From Desulfobulbaceae bacterium (GTDB lineage Bacteria; Desulfobacterota; Desulfobulbia; Desulfobulbales; SURF-16): DNA of 39,022 nucleotides. Positions 32,632 through 39,022 of this stretch are shown piece by piece. A model generated the notes under the pieces. That model made no database searches. It was given only the letters and a program-made list of their open reading frames with translations, and was not told where the DNA came from. Position numbers and translations under genes: made by a program. Numbering within the stretch: position 1 is the first letter of the stretch; each line of letters opens with the position of its first letter. The DNA lies in the NCBI GenBank assembly GCA_003249165.1, contig QKJV01000250.1:1-39022 (forward strand), read 5' to 3'.

Positions 32632-33567
32632 ATGACAATCAATGTTTTCTTCTTATTTCAAGTTTTAGGAGCTGTTCTCCTTATAATTCTCGGTGTGACT
32701 ATTGTCAGGTGGTTGTGGAAGTATATGTGGTTGTCACGCCAGCTGCAAGGTCCCCGGTTGGCAGAGCGTTATGGTCGTGGCAGCTGGGTACTCATTACAG
32801 GCGCCAGTGATGGACTAGGTAAGGCATTCTCTCAGGAGCTTGCACAGTACGGATTCAACCTGATCCTGGTCTCGCGAACACAAGAAAAATTGAGGCGATT
32901 GCAGGCAGAGTTAGAAAGGTTAGGCGTTCAGATTAGAACTGTATGTGTAGATTTGTCGGACTCGGCTCAGCACACATATTCGAGCATTACCGAAGCAGCA
33001 CAGGATGTTGACCTCTCTATTGTTATCAATTGTGTCGGTATAACCGTCCACCGTCGTTATGGAGACATCCCTGCCGCCACCTTGCGTCGCCTTCTTTCTG
33101 TTAATGTCAATACAACCGCCATCGTCACACATACTATGCTTCCATTGTTACTCCGGCACACTATGTCGACTGGTCGACGCTGCGCCTTTCTTAATGTTGG
33201 TTCCATTGTGGGCCGTTTTTATTGGCCAGGTACGCAACTCTACGGTGCGTGTAAGGCATTTATTGACCACTTAACCATCCCACTCGCGTATGAATACCGT
33301 AAACAACTTGACGTGCTTTCTTTTCAACCCACCGTCATGGCTACAGGGATGGCTGCGGGGACGGAGCCAGCGGCCATAACCATCAGTCCGCAGGCGGCAG
33401 CTCATGTTGCTCTATCTCACCTCGGTCGCTATAACTCATCTCATGGGCACTGGCGTCATGCGATGTTGGCAGTCCTATTCACTCTTTTACCGGGTAGTCT
33501 TCGTAACCGAATCTTCCTTTCTAAGGCATTGGAGATGGGTGAGGTGGAGAGCGGCAAGGGGATTTAA
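32632..33567 (+). CDS. Membrane-anchored short-chain dehydrogenase (17-beta-HSD12-like)
   Basis: A 311-residue SDR. Residues about 5-33 are a membrane helix (VFFLFQVLGAVLLIILGVTI). The NAD(P) motif is TGASDGLG (56-63) in SWVLITGASDGLGKAF; the usual NAG is NCVG. The catalytic residues are Ser191, Tyr204 and Lys208 (YGACK). The N-terminal anchor and the segment RYGRGSWVLITGASDGLG resemble eukaryotic 17-beta-HSD12/3-ketoacyl-CoA reductases and their bacterial relatives, so reduction of a 3-oxoacyl or steroid-like lipid is possible, but not shown. A strong ribosome binding site (AGGAGG) precedes the ATG. It forms a pair with the Crp/Fnr gene and lies in a segment with an integrase-like remnant. 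Confidence 0.87.
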   Translation: MTINVFFLFQVLGAVLLIILGVTIVRWLWKYMWLSRQLQGPRLAERYGRGSWVLITGASDGLGKAFSQELAQYGFNLILVSRTQEKLRRLQAELERLGVQIRTVCVDLSDSAQHTYSSITEAAQDVDLSIVINCVGITVHRRYGDIPAATLRRLLSVNVNTTAIVTHTMLPLLLRHTMSTGRRCAFLNVGSIVGRFYWPGTQLYGACKAFIDHLTIPLAYEYRKQLDVLSFQPTVMATGMAAGTEPAAITISPQAAAHVALSHLGRYNSSHGHWRHAMLAVLFTLLPGSLRNRIFLSKALEMGEVESGKGI

Positions 33568-33691
33568 CAGTGCATGTGAGAGGGTGGACTGCGGACGATT
33601 CAACTCGTAAAACAAAGTGTTTTCATTTAACGTATAGTCTGAAACAACAAGCAAAGGAACATTACCTCTTAAGTTATAAGGGAATAGGTAC

Positions 33692-35347
33692 GTGAAAGAA
33701 CTGCTCAAACATATATTGCGAGAAATGGAAGTATTCCTTGCGAAATGGACAGCATATATGGAGGAGGCGGGCTATCTCGAGCACACCACCGCCAAAAAGG
33801 AAGACTGTATCCTCAGTCTTCGCGGACTTGTTGAGCCGATTCTCACTCTACTTGAAAATGATCCGTCGTCTCTGCGTTTTCCTTTGATTTTAAAGAAAAA
33901 TAGAGAGCTGGCTTCTTTTCTTGTGCAGACCGGCAGGAGACATCAGGCCCGGGGGCTTCAGGCGGAAATGTTTTTTGGCTGTTTTAAGACATTATTACAT
34001 GCGGTGGAAGATATTGTTCTTAACGCTGATTATGAGGATGTCGAAAAACTCCAGAGCTACATGCAATTCCGCAAGATTGTCGATGCAATCGAGACTATCA
34101 CCATAGCCGAATGGGATAATCCGACGCTTGACGCTAAACTGAACACTCTGGCGGCAAAAAACCGCACTCTCACTTTAGAGAAAAATAAGTATGAAAATAT
34201 TTTTGAGGCAACCTCCGATCTTGTCTTGGTGATAAACGATGCAGGAACTATCCTCGAGATAAATGGAGTTGCCAGAGAACATTTTGGGGCCGAATGCCTC
34301 GGTGATACGGCCTTTAAATATATTGAACATCTGGATTTTGATCTAAAAATGTTTCTGGTGAAATACCCGCATAGCCGCAGCCATGAAATAAGATTGGAAC
34401 AGGCTAAGACAAGCTACTCTATGATCATTGTGCCTCTGAAGAAGGTTTCTCTCGCTTCGGCCGGATATGTCATCATTCTTAGTGATATCACAGCTATTGT
34501 GGACCACAGAACGCAACTCGAGCAACTTGTACAAGAACGTACGGAGGCGTTGAGACAGTCTGAGCAGCTTTTCAGGTCACTTTTCTCTTCGGCCGGAGAG
34601 GGAATCCTGCTGGTTGATGCGGCCCTTAATATTGTTCAGGCAAATGAGAAGGCGGCTGACATGCTCGGCAGGAACAGTGATAAAATCGAAGGTAGCAGCT
34701 GCGTTACAATCATACACCCGGACAGTATAGACAGTTTTCTTCAGGCAGCGTCAATCAAGGAGGGAGACATCTGGCACGGAGAAGTCAACTGCCTTTCCAC
34801 AGGTGGTGGCACCTTTCCAGCCAGCATTACGGTAAATAAATTTTTCCTGGGTGGCGATGTTTTTCTCCACATTATCGTCTGCAATATTACCGATCAGAAA
34901 GCTATGGAAAGCCATCTGCGTCAAGAGAAAACAAAGGCAGAGGAGATGAATGTTACCTTGAGAAATGTGATGAAAGCAATAGACCGGAACAAAGATGAAT
35001 TTGAGCTTTCTATAACCCAGAAAATTACCACCAGTATTATCCCATCGCTACAAAAACTGGCCGCTGAAGAAAATCCTGAAATTCGCAATATGTATATGAA
35101 GATCCTTCAAGATCAGCTGGCGGGATTGACCAAATCTTCCAGTTCAATACGTAATGAAGATATCATACGGCTAACGAAGTCAGAGTTGCAGATTTGTCAA
35201 ATGATTCAGACCGGCGCCACCTCCAAAGATATTGCGGATGGCTTGTCAATCTCTCTTGAAACCGTACAAACGCATCGCAAGAATATCAGAAAGAAACTTG
35301 GTTTGAGCCGAAAAGGTGTTAATCTTTACTCCTATCTCAATCAGTAG
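33692..35347 (+). CDS. PAS-domain LuxR-type transcriptional regulator
   Basis: A 551-residue cytoplasmic regulator. Residues 1-140 are an all-helical domain (LLKHILREMEVFLAKWTAYM, FFGCFKTLLHAVEDIVL) of unknown ligand. Two PAS domains follow (about 165-270, ENIFEATSDLVLVINDAGTI; about 290-405, LFRSLFSSAGEGILLVDAAL), joined by the coiled coil LEQLVQERTEALRQSEQLF. The C-terminal LuxR helix-turn-helix is LTKSELQICQMIQTGATSKD, with the recognition part SLETVQTHRKNIRKKLGL. No kinase or receiver domain is present, so it should act as a one-component sensor. The start is a GTG at 33692 with AAGGG ahead. It is convergent with the DmsABC-like operon and is its likeliest regulator; this is inferred from proximity. 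Confidence 0.9.
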   Translation: MKELLKHILREMEVFLAKWTAYMEEAGYLEHTTAKKEDCILSLRGLVEPILTLLENDPSSLRFPLILKKNRELASFLVQTGRRHQARGLQAEMFFGCFKTLLHAVEDIVLNADYEDVEKLQSYMQFRKIVDAIETITIAEWDNPTLDAKLNTLAAKNRTLTLEKNKYENIFEATSDLVLVINDAGTILEINGVAREHFGAECLGDTAFKYIEHLDFDLKMFLVKYPHSRSHEIRLEQAKTSYSMIIVPLKKVSLASAGYVIILSDITAIVDHRTQLEQLVQERTEALRQSEQLFRSLFSSAGEGILLVDAALNIVQANEKAADMLGRNSDKIEGSSCVTIIHPDSIDSFLQAASIKEGDIWHGEVNCLSTGGGTFPASITVNKFFLGGDVFLHIIVCNITDQKAMESHLRQEKTKAEEMNVTLRNVMKAIDRNKDEFELSITQKITTSIIPSLQKLAAEENPEIRNMYMKILQDQLAGLTKSSSSIRNEDIIRLTKSELQICQMIQTGATSKDIADGLSISLETVQTHRKNIRKKLGLSRKGVNLYSYLNQ

Positions 35348-35416
35348 GATGATGAGAATTTACTTCCCCCTCTCTGCTGAATGTCACGCCTTCTTTCTCT
35401 GGGCACGTGAAGCTGT

Positions 35417-35836
35417 TTACCGCTCAGTGACTTTAATGGTGAGCTCCTTTTCAAATATTGTTTTGGCATCGACCCCTGCGCAACTTGATTTGGATATAAG
35501 AGAAAGGCGAATTGCCATTCTGTAAGTGCCCGACTGGCTCATCCTTACCTGAATCGTTGGAAAGCCGGGAAGCACTTCTGGTTTCGCTCCTGCGGGGTAG
35601 TCAAGCAGATCAACCAGTGTTGATATGGAATAACCTGCTGGAAGCGTTTCAGGATAAAGTTTGAGATCGATAAAGTATGGTTCGCTGGCATAGGCATTAT
35701 CCTCTCCAGACTGCAGGGCAACAGTATAGGGTAGATAATTCACGGGGAAGACGACCTGTGCCCCTGCAATAACCGGGGATGCCAGATAAAGACTGGACAA
35801 AAGGATAACCGTCAACATAACGATGTTCTTGATCAT
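35417..35836 (-). CDS. Small exported protein of the molybdoenzyme operon
   Basis: A 139-residue protein with a Sec signal (MIKNIVMLTVILLSSLYLAS, cleavage near PVIAGA). The mature part is beta-rich (VVFPVNYLPYTVALQSGEDN, FPTIQVRMSQSGTYRMAIRL) with one cysteine in SKSSCAGVD; there is no metal-, heme- or lipid-binding motif. The start at 35836 has GAGG upstream and begins the signal peptide; the frame is open another 22 codons upstream without support. It is the last gene of the DmsABC-like operon, 105 bp after the anchor gene, so it may work with the exported enzyme or its substrate. I do not recognise its family. Confidence 0.75.
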   Translation of the reverse strand: MIKNIVMLTVILLSSLYLASPVIAGAQVVFPVNYLPYTVALQSGEDNAYASEPYFIDLKLYPETLPAGYSISTLVDLLDYPAGAKPEVLPGFPTIQVRMSQSGTYRMAIRLSLISKSSCAGVDAKTIFEKELTIKVTER

Positions 35837-35941
35837 CTTCTCAACCTCAAAACAATCAGGAGGACGAGCCGTTCCAGGCTGTCCTCCCAAAAAACATTGC
35901 ACACGTATCAGTAAAAACAGATTGCAGCAATGTCGAAAGCG

Positions 35942-36739
35942 TTAATACAGACCGCCGATGTTGGAGGCGGCATGTACAGTCTCTTTGAAAAAGGCAGCCC
36001 GTCCCAAAAGTTCACCGATGAGGATAATTACCGGTAACCATGGGGGGATATCTTTTGTCTTCCAGAGCAGAATCAAGGGCAGAACCAAACCTATTGCAAT
36101 TCTCCCCCAATACAACGGCGATGCGATCCAGGCACTCGCCGTTTGTGCCATCACCGTCCCACCGGAAAGCCAGATGCAGGGGACTATCAGGTAGACAACC
36201 AGTCCAACGATCAGGCTGACTGTCACTATCCTGCAAAGCCCGGATCTATCTTCAGAAGGAGTGATCCAGGAAGCAAAACTGGACCCTAGAACAAGGGCTG
36301 TAAGCAGGAAAAAGACCGTGGGCAGAACGTTATTGATTGCCGGAAATCCCGGAGGTGCATATGTCATCCCCATGAACAACAGGGTGAACAAACCAATCAG
36401 AGAAGTAAGAGAGGCTACCAAAGAGCTCTTTTTTCCCTTTTCCGTGAAAAAACCAAAGAGAGTAAGGCAGAGGAAAACGCTAATTCCAAGCAACTCCCAG
36501 GAAAGCCAGGCTGCACTCAAATGCTTCAAAGCCGTATAGGCTTGCAGCGGATGGCCAAGGTGAAAAAAGGATGCGACCATACCCGTCACCAGAAAGACAA
36601 GCACTATTCCCCATTGCTTACGGCCTTCCCCGATGAAATCATCATCAACCAATTGTCTGCCAGCATTCATTATGGCAATGCCAATTGCTGTTTGGCTGAA
36701 GACGCTGAACAGTACCAGCGGCAATTCTAAATGACTCAT
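35942..36739 (-). CDS. DmsC-like membrane anchor of molybdopterin oxidoreductase
   Basis: A 265-residue membrane protein with about eight helices (for example LPLVLFSVFSQTAIGIAIMN, WGIVLVFLVTGMVASFFHLG, LLTALVLGSSFASWI). It matches the DmsC family: QTAIGIAIMNAGRQL at the start, FHLGHPLQAYTALKHLSAAW with its histidine in the second helix, and SWLSWELLG-like AWLSWELLGISVFL. It should oxidise menaquinol and pass electrons to the iron-sulfur subunit. It overlaps that gene by ATGA. No heme ligands typical of NarI are needed in this family. Confidence 0.9.
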   Translation of the reverse strand: MSHLELPLVLFSVFSQTAIGIAIMNAGRQLVDDDFIGEGRKQWGIVLVFLVTGMVASFFHLGHPLQAYTALKHLSAAWLSWELLGISVFLCLTLFGFFTEKGKKSSLVASLTSLIGLFTLLFMGMTYAPPGFPAINNVLPTVFFLLTALVLGSSFASWITPSEDRSGLCRIVTVSLIVGLVVYLIVPCIWLSGGTVMAQTASAWIASPLYWGRIAIGLVLPLILLWKTKDIPPWLPVIILIGELLGRAAFFKETVHAASNIGGLY

Positions 36740-37302
36740 ATGTCTTCCCTCCCTATGACTTTTGGTAGACGCGGCAGCACAAACCGTACTGATGGATTGA
36801 GTTTTACCTGTTTGGGAAACCCAGGGGGATATTGAACCGTGTCTGGCCGGTTAAATGTGGTCAGATCGACTATCTGAAGAGCCTCTACGGGGCAACTCTG
36901 GACACACTGGGGCTTAAGACCTGCATCAATGCGTTGCCAACACAAACTGCACTTTTCTGCTTTTTTAAGCTCTGGGTTATAGCGCGGTGCTCCGTATGGG
37001 CAGGAACGGATACAGTTGCCGCAACCTATACATTTTTCCTGTTCATGGACAACGATCCCATCTTCTCGTTTATAGTAGGCCTTTACCGGGCAGACATTGA
37101 GGCAGGCAGGGTTTTCGCAATGGTTACAGGCAAGCGAGTAGAAAGCTCGTTCGCTATAAGGGTAAATTTCTTCACTGATGGGATAGACCTGCCGCCAAAC
37201 TACAGTCTCTGGCTGATGGTATTGGTTCTTGCACGCCATGGCACAGGTAAAACAGCCGATACATCTTTCTGTATCGATAAAAAAACCGTATTGTTTCTTC
37301 AT
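36736..37302 (-). CDS. DmsB-like iron-sulfur subunit (four [4Fe-4S])
   Basis: A 188-residue electron-transfer subunit. Four cysteine groups are seen: CIGCFTCAMAC, CNHCENPACLNVCP, CIGCGNCIRSCPYGAP and CSLCWQRIDAGLKPQCVQSC followed by P. Together they bind four [4Fe-4S] clusters, as in DmsB. The start at 37302 has GAGGAGG upstream; an in-frame TTG 5 codons earlier overlaps that site and is not used. It begins 12 bp after the catalytic subunit gene and overlaps the anchor gene by ATGA, so the three subunits form an operon. It carries electrons from the DmsC-like anchor to the molybdenum subunit. Confidence 0.95.
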   Translation of the reverse strand: MKKQYGFFIDTERCIGCFTCAMACKNQYHQPETVVWRQVYPISEEIYPYSERAFYSLACNHCENPACLNVCPVKAYYKREDGIVVHEQEKCIGCGNCIRSCPYGAPRYNPELKKAEKCSLCWQRIDAGLKPQCVQSCPVEALQIVDLTTFNRPDTVQYPPGFPKQVKLNPSVRFVLPRLPKVIGREDI

Positions 37303-37313
37303 GGGGTACCTCC

Positions 37314-39022
37314 TCAAACTTTGGCTAAATCGGCAAATTGGTCGTGGATAGCAACACCGGGTTGACCGGTTTTGTAGGCACCCATATCAGACGAAGTATC
37401 ATCAACCACATTCTGCACGTTGTAGGGATTGTCTTTAAACCATGCCTCGTACATGAGTATGGCATCGTTTGGCACTACTGTGCTTAGCTTTGCTGTACTG
37501 GTCACTTCGCCAATTGAATTAAAGACTCGAACTGTGTCACCATCCTTGATGTTCTTTTCTGCAGCCAGTTTTGGGTGAACATATACAAACGGTTTCGGGT
37601 TGAATTCTCTACTCCAGTCAAGATTAATGAATTGTGAGTGAAGGCCGAACTTGGTGTGCGGCGTAAGGATTCGGTATTTATCCGTTTTTTCACGCGGAGC
37701 TACATATTCAGGTAATGCTTTGTGTCCCCATTCAGCAGCCAGTTCCGATTTGAATTCATATTTTCCGGAAGGCGTACCGAACTTGAGATCGTGCCAGGCA
37801 GCCGAATGCATTTTGGCTTTTGCCGGCCCGTTTTTAAGGTCTTCCCAGGATTTGATCCCGAACAGGTCATAAATGCCCTGATTGAACTCTTTGGTCATCC
37901 ATTCGTGGCTATCGATCTCGGTTGGGAAGGTGCAGGAACCCGGTTTGAGCTGATTTATTTTTTTTGAAAGTGCTGCTGCGATCTGAATGTCACATTTTGA
38001 CTCATACATGGGCTGGATTGCTCTTTCATTGATTGAGAGCCAATAATGCCAATAGGATACATTGACGGTCCACTCCTCGAAAAGTGTTGTAACCGGCAGG
38101 ACAATGTCTGACATATTTACGGTTTCGTTGAAGAACTGGTCAACGGTCACAACCATTTCAAGTTTTTCAAAGGCCTTGACCATCTTGTTGCGATCGAAGT
38201 CCTGGCTGAAAGGGTTTTTGCAAGCTACCCAGAGCATGCGTATAGGTGGATCATTTGTGTCGAGAATGACTTGGGCGGTTTTGTTGATATTGAGGATTCG
38301 GTCAGAGTAAGATACGGCAGCTACATCATCACCACCCGTAAAATGGAAATCACCTTTGACCTCTGCTTTTCCCGGTACACCTGTGGCACCTTGTGGCTGT
38401 TTTTGTAGCAGGGCATGATAATTGAACCCCCAGGTCCGCAGATGGCCGTAACGAGCTCCTCCGCCGATCTTGCCTATATTACCGGTCATAGCAACCAGGG
38501 CGTCAATGGCCCTTACTGCCGCTCCACCGTTGACGTGACGCTGCATACCGTAACCAATCCAGATGGTTGCCGGTTTGGCAGTTGCAAATTCTTCTGCCAT
38601 TTCGACAATATTCAGGACGGAGATTCCTGATTCTTTGGCAGCCCATTCAACACTAACATTATCTCTCAGATAAGTTGCGAACTCTTCAAAACCAACAGAA
38701 TTGGCCATAACCCAATCCCGGTCATAGAGCTTGTTGTCGAGTATATGGCGGGCCATACCAAGCGCCAGAGCCCCGTCTGTTGATGTTTTTATCTGCCAGT
38801 ATTCATCAGCTTTTGCTGCCATTTGGGTCATGATAGGATCTATGACAACGATCTTGGCACCACGCCGTTTTGCTTCATAGACAAATTTGACTGAATGAAC
38901 CGAGTTCCAGGCTGCATTACCTCCCCAAAGGATGACATAACGAGCATGAACCATATCTTCCGGGTCGTTGCACCACATGTCGCCCATATCAAAATTTTGG
39001 GCGTCGATGCCTGCAGGCCAGC
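37314..39022 (-). CDS. DmsA-like molybdopterin oxidoreductase, N-terminus outside window
   Basis: About 568 C-terminal residues of a DMSO-reductase-family catalytic subunit; the frame stays open to the right edge (WPAGIDAQNFDMGDMW), so the Tat signal, the first iron-sulfur cysteines and the molybdenum ligand are not seen. Features include ARYVILWGGNAAWNSVHSVK, AKIVVIDPIMTQMAAKADEY (cofactor-binding), MTGNIGKIGGGARYG, the FFNETVNMSDIVLPVTTLFE segment and the C-terminal cofactor-binding domain (PHTKFGLHSQFINLDWSREF, NIKDGDTVRVFNSIGEV). The substrate could be an S- or N-oxide, polysulfide, a selenium or other oxyanion; sequence alone does not decide. The first gene of the operon before the DmsB- and DmsC-like subunits is the standard DmsABC order. 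Confidence 0.93.
   Translation of the reverse strand, partial: WPAGIDAQNFDMGDMWCNDPEDMVHARYVILWGGNAAWNSVHSVKFVYEAKRRGAKIVVIDPIMTQMAAKADEYWQIKTSTDGALALGMARHILDNKLYDRDWVMANSVGFEEFATYLRDNVSVEWAAKESGISVLNIVEMAEEFATAKPATIWIGYGMQRHVNGGAAVRAIDALVAMTGNIGKIGGGARYGHLRTWGFNYHALLQKQPQGATGVPGKAEVKGDFHFTGGDDVAAVSYSDRILNINKTAQVILDTNDPPIRMLWVACKNPFSQDFDRNKMVKAFEKLEMVVTVDQFFNETVNMSDIVLPVTTLFEEWTVNVSYWHYWLSINERAIQPMYESKCDIQIAAALSKKINQLKPGSCTFPTEIDSHEWMTKEFNQGIYDLFGIKSWEDLKNGPAKAKMHSAAWHDLKFGTPSGKYEFKSELAAEWGHKALPEYVAPREKTDKYRILTPHTKFGLHSQFINLDWSREFNPKPFVYVHPKLAAEKNIKDGDTVRVFNSIGEVTSTAKLSTVVPNDAILMYEAWFKDNPYNVQNVVDDTSSDMGAYKTGQPGVAIHDQFADLAKV

Overview
The window looks like chromosome of a Gram-negative anaerobe of roughly 50% G+C, most probably a Desulfobacterota-type (sulfate/sulfur-metabolising, sediment) bacterium. 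This is inference from gene content: an ADP-forming acetyl-CoA synthetase next to a CoA-transferase/GNAT fusion, two TRAP transporters, the citramalate route to isoleucine, a DmsABC-like molybdoenzyme, a PEP-CTERM protein and a radical SAM protein with an unusual cysteine motif. No rRNA gene or other marker fixes the taxon.

Layout. 1-320: start of an unknown gene that runs off the left edge. 532-5978: radical SAM protein, then the ACD and CoA-transferase/GNAT pair for acyl-CoA and acetate. 6235-6359: tRNA-Gln(CUG) with a near-consensus promoter. 6761-7458: PEP-CTERM protein with a sigma-54-like site. 8129-8533: small winged-helix/coiled-coil protein. 8584-11159: three-gene NitT/TauT-type ABC importer, divergent from a GyrI-like protein. 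12175-14627: Fe-type alcohol dehydrogenase, then, convergently, a GAF-GGDEF diguanylate cyclase coupled to a 59-residue protein. 14839-22113: a catabolic island of a fused HyuA-HyuB hydantoinase/5-oxoprolinase, a divergent TRAP operon and a MarR-like regulator, with a cluster of palindromic GACA/TGTC sites between the divergent genes. 22222-25860: a four-gene minus-strand operon of TPR/OmpA-like lipoprotein, ECF sigma factor, TPR/OmpA-like anti-sigma candidate and exported low-complexity protein, closed by a strong terminator. 26117-29223: a second TRAP operon. 29249-30942: citramalate synthase with its own promoter. 30943-33567: an AT-rich island with a frameshifted integrase-like remnant, a Bacteroidota-type Crp/Fnr regulator and a eukaryote-like membrane SDR. 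33692-39022: a PAS-LuxR regulator convergent with a DmsABC-like operon and a small exported protein; the catalytic subunit runs off the right edge.

The best candidate for something undescribed is the ECF operon at 22.2-25.9 kb. The putative anti-sigma factor and the lipoprotein share one architecture (TPR repeats, a conserved HLNRLGD motif, then a degenerate OmpA-like domain), as if one gene was copied and one copy became the inner-membrane regulator while the other became a lipoprotein. Other points of interest are the GACA/TGTC operator cluster, the hairpins after both dctP genes, the A9 frameshift in the integrase remnant and the CX4CX2C radical SAM motif.
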